This document shows positions 61,731-64,000 of a stretch of 64,000 nucleotides of DNA, piece after piece (the first letter of the stretch is position 1; the number at the start of each line of letters is the position of its first letter). Origin of the DNA: Mugil cephalus (taxonomy: Eukaryota > Chordata > Actinopteri > Mugiliformes > Mugilidae); the NCBI RefSeq assembly GCF_022458985.1, contig NC_061786.1, positions 21,949,974 through 22,013,973 of the forward strand, read 5' to 3'. The notes below the pieces were generated by a model that saw nothing but the letters and a program-made list of their open reading frames with translations, had not been told where the DNA came from and did no database searches. Made by a program: the position numbers and the translations under genes.

Positions 61731-63534
61731 TCACTTGAACTTGGAGCGGACTTGGAGGAGGGTGGGCTTCTGCTCCATGATGCGCACCAGCAGCGTGTCA
61801 ATGTAGTCCTCCAGATCTCGGACCTGCGGCTTCAGCCTCTTCAGCTCCACCTCGCGCTTGGCCAGCAAACGTTTCTGACGCTCGAACTCGGCCTTCTGCC
61901 TCTCCAGCTCCGCCTCGCGCTGCACCAGCAGGGCCACCAGCTCGCTGTGGTTCAGGTGGTAGTACGAGCCCGCTCCCTCTGTCAGAGACTGGAGACGAAA
62001 GGAGGCGGAAGGAGAAAGGTGAACAGCCTGAAAATGAACCTTTAATCTAGTAAACGCAATAAAGAAAGTTGTTGCAGCATCAGACAGTTAAATAATTACT
62101 TTACATAAAACAGGGCTGGGCTGTGTACTGGTTCATATCGACTAAATACCCGTATTTTTCTGTTATGATATGAATTTTTAATATACTGGTGTATTTGATT
62201 ACACGGCAACTGGACCATTTTCAATGTAGTGCTTCTAAACACACATGGTTTAGATGCAAAGGTCTGAAAAACGAGGCCATAAAAAGTTGCCGTGTCGGTT
62301 GTTTGGGTTTTTTTTAGGGTGACCAGATGTCCCTGATTTCTGGGGACAGTCCTTGTTTGGGATGACCTGTCCCCCGGCTAAAGCTGTCCCTGAAGATGTC
62401 CCCAATTTTAGCTTTTTATGAATGAGAATAAAGATGTTGCGCGCAGACGTCGTGCTGCTATTGACATTACAGACATAGCAGTTTAAATATGTTAAAATAT
62501 GAATATATAAATACATTTAATCATAATTGTCCCTGTTTCTTTCTTTCATCTTGATAACATTTAATTATTTTTTTTAAATATTCGATCTGTAAATGTCCCC
62601 AGATTTCCACGTGAACAGTCAGCGCTAACACGGATCCATGTTTTACTACTAGTGTGGGATTATTCTACAATATTTACCCATCATCACAGTAAAATAGTCC
62701 ATCCTTAGTCAATCTACTGCATGAATTCCTCTCTCAACCAGTAGAAAATATTATGAACATGTGACTGTGCATGAAAAAAAATAATAAATAAATAAAATAA
62801 AATAAAAAAATACCGTAATATACTGTGATACCGTCAGAATTTTTAAAAAAATACTGTGATATACATTTTTGGTCATACTGCCCAGCCCTAATACAAACTA
62901 AAGCATTTAAAATTGAACCTGTGGCACCTTGAATTAGCGTAATTATGTCACAGTTTGCGCATCAGAAAAAAAATAAGACGTTGCACTTTACAGCCATCAT
63001 TACGGTAATTTCACTTGGTCCTCCCCTGGAAGGTTATTATACCACTCTAATAACACGTAGTAATTTATAAATAACCACCAGATACTCAAAGAGCCACGTA
63101 TTCTGGTAAAAGTGGGTAATTACAGCACGTTTTTAAATCTTGTTAGAGTTAAAATAGACAAAAATAATGCCGACTTAGGTGCTAAAGATGGAAGTTATAT
63201 GTTAAATTTCCAAGAAAATACACATTAATTTACTCATAAAACTACATAAATAGATATAAAAGTGGACATTTATGTGTAAAACCAGCATGCAAACCTCAAT
63301 ACAAGACATTTTCACCCTGTAAAATACACACACACACACTTTTCCTCTAACGGGCGGCGTTGCAGCATTTAAAAACTTTCCCACCGTACCTTCCTTTTGT
63401 CCGTCTCCTGCTCGGCGACCTGGCTGCTCCTCCCGGGGTGGATGGAGAACTTGAGCTTCTCCAGGCCGGTGGCCAGCACTGACCGCTTCTCCTCCGTCTG
63501 CATGGCAGTGGTCAGGGGCTTCACCGGATGAGGG
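61731..63534 (-). CDS. rab11fip5: Rab11 family-interacting protein 5, C-terminal exons (partial; 5' end beyond right edge)
   Basis: Class I Rab11-FIPs link Rab11 to recycling-endosome traffic through a C-terminal Rab-binding domain. Two coding exons are seen: 63390-63534 and 61731-61988 (stop TGA at 61731-61733), joined by a GT-AG intron in phase 0. The first contains PHPVKPLTTAMQTEEKRS and GLEKLKFSIHPGR. The second begins SLTEGAGSYYHLNHSELV, continues as a charged coiled coil (REAELERQKAEFERQKRLLA), then the FIP-RBD LEDYIDTLLVRIMEQKPTLL, ending QVRSKFK. The KPL, GLEKLK and YYHLxHxEL landmarks match remembered FIP5/Rip11, and SFXN5-RAB11FIP5 adjacency is known in mammals. The N-terminal C2 domain lies outside the window. 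Other class I FIPs (FIP1, FIP2) are less likely because of the synteny. Confidence 0.88.
62111..62890. mobile_element. hAT-like MITE with a second repeat nested inside, in rab11fip5 intron
   Basis: The left end CAGGGCTGGGCTGTGTACTG and right end CATACTGCCCAGCCCTA form an imperfect terminal inverted repeat (AGGGCTGGGC-N-GT-N-T). Near the right end, ATACTGTGATAT and ACCGTCAGAATTTT match the usual interior of this fish repeat. Inside it, from about 62316, AGGGTGACCAGATGTCCCTG and several CTGTCCCC words mark a different element that has inserted. A clear 8-bp target duplication is not visible. Confidence 0.6.
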
Positions 63535-64000
63535 CTGGACGGGACGACAGCAAGAGAAACGCATACAGTACGAACACATAAACAGGCAGGTTCACACCAC
63601 AGCGGGGCTGCCTCTCTGGAGGTCAGCGGTCAACACCAAGCGTTTACGCTTCATCAATCCTACTAAACTCTGCATGTTCACTGAGTTTAACGTTTGAAAT
63701 CGCCTCTTACACGGTTTCAGCCTAAATGAAAACACACATGTGGTCGTAGGCATCTAACTAATGTTGTAAAGCTGCTTTTTATGGCACTTTCAGCCACATT
63801 TTTATGGACTTCTTCAACAAAAACACAGTAAAATGTCACCTGTAATCAAGGCACTTTGCACGTGCAACTGAAGACGTGATTTTGGTTCATAATATTAAAC
63901 ATCCTGATATTTTCTAATGGTTCTAGTGGCTGTAATCAGAGGGCATTAGAATAAAATTAGAATGCATTGAAAACGGCATGATATCGGCTCAAATTCTGAT
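63535..64000 (-). other. rab11fip5 intron, right edge of window
   Basis: Intron sequence upstream of the 63390-63534 exon. I see no further exon on either strand before the window ends. Confidence 0.6.

Noticed and set aside
1..64000. CRISPR arrays, bacterial operons, prophage or replication origins
   Set aside because: Spliced vertebrate genes and eukaryotic repeats throughout; no spaced direct-repeat array of CRISPR type.

Overview
The window is a stretch of nuclear DNA from a ray-finned fish, most likely a percomorph-type teleost. The evidence is spliced vertebrate genes with GT-AG introns, long AC/GT and GATA microsatellites, and remnants of fish-type DNA transposons (Tc1-, piggyBac- and hAT-like) and LINE 3' tails. 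About 4.5% is coding. The species cannot be named from sequence reading alone.

Layout, left to right: (1) 1-3139, minus strand, seven 5' exons of a Cdc25 phosphatase gene (cdc25b-type); the catalytic part lies off the left edge. (2) 3.2-22.3 kb, a 19-kb non-coding interval with an intact initiator tRNA-Met gene at 12912-12983, a broken tRNA-Arg(CCT) relic, several transposon remnants, a perfect 24-bp-arm hairpin at 15806-15860, one possible orphan exon at 19382-19486, and compact regulatory-looking blocks close to noto. (3) 22434-23443, plus strand, complete three-exon notochord homeobox gene noto (261 codons). (4) 31277-34520, plus strand, complete three-exon emx1 (233 codons), whose second intron uses a GC donor. 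(5) 38379-58143, minus strand, all 14 coding exons of the mitochondrial carrier sfxn5 (322 codons); its large introns contain candidate enhancers, microsatellites and repeats. (6) 61731-63534, minus strand, the last two coding exons of rab11fip5, with a likely 2.4-kb 3' UTR running to about 59.3 kb; the rest of the gene lies off the right edge.

The central theme is a developmental regulatory landscape. Two homeobox genes of the Not and Emx families sit in tandem, and their two introns fall at equivalent positions and in the same phases. Both proteins also carry a closely similar N-terminal Groucho-type motif. This supports descent of both genes from one duplicated ancestor. The housekeeping genes (cdc25b, sfxn5, rab11fip5) are probable bystanders; as I recall the mammalian map, RAB11FIP5 lies between SFXN5 and NOTO, so the order here differs. 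CTCF-like motifs lie between cdc25b and noto, between noto and emx1, inside sfxn5 and beside the sfxn5 promoter.

All exon boundaries were read by eye from splice consensus, frame continuity and remembered family motifs; no alignment or expression data were available. Statements about conserved non-coding elements are inference.
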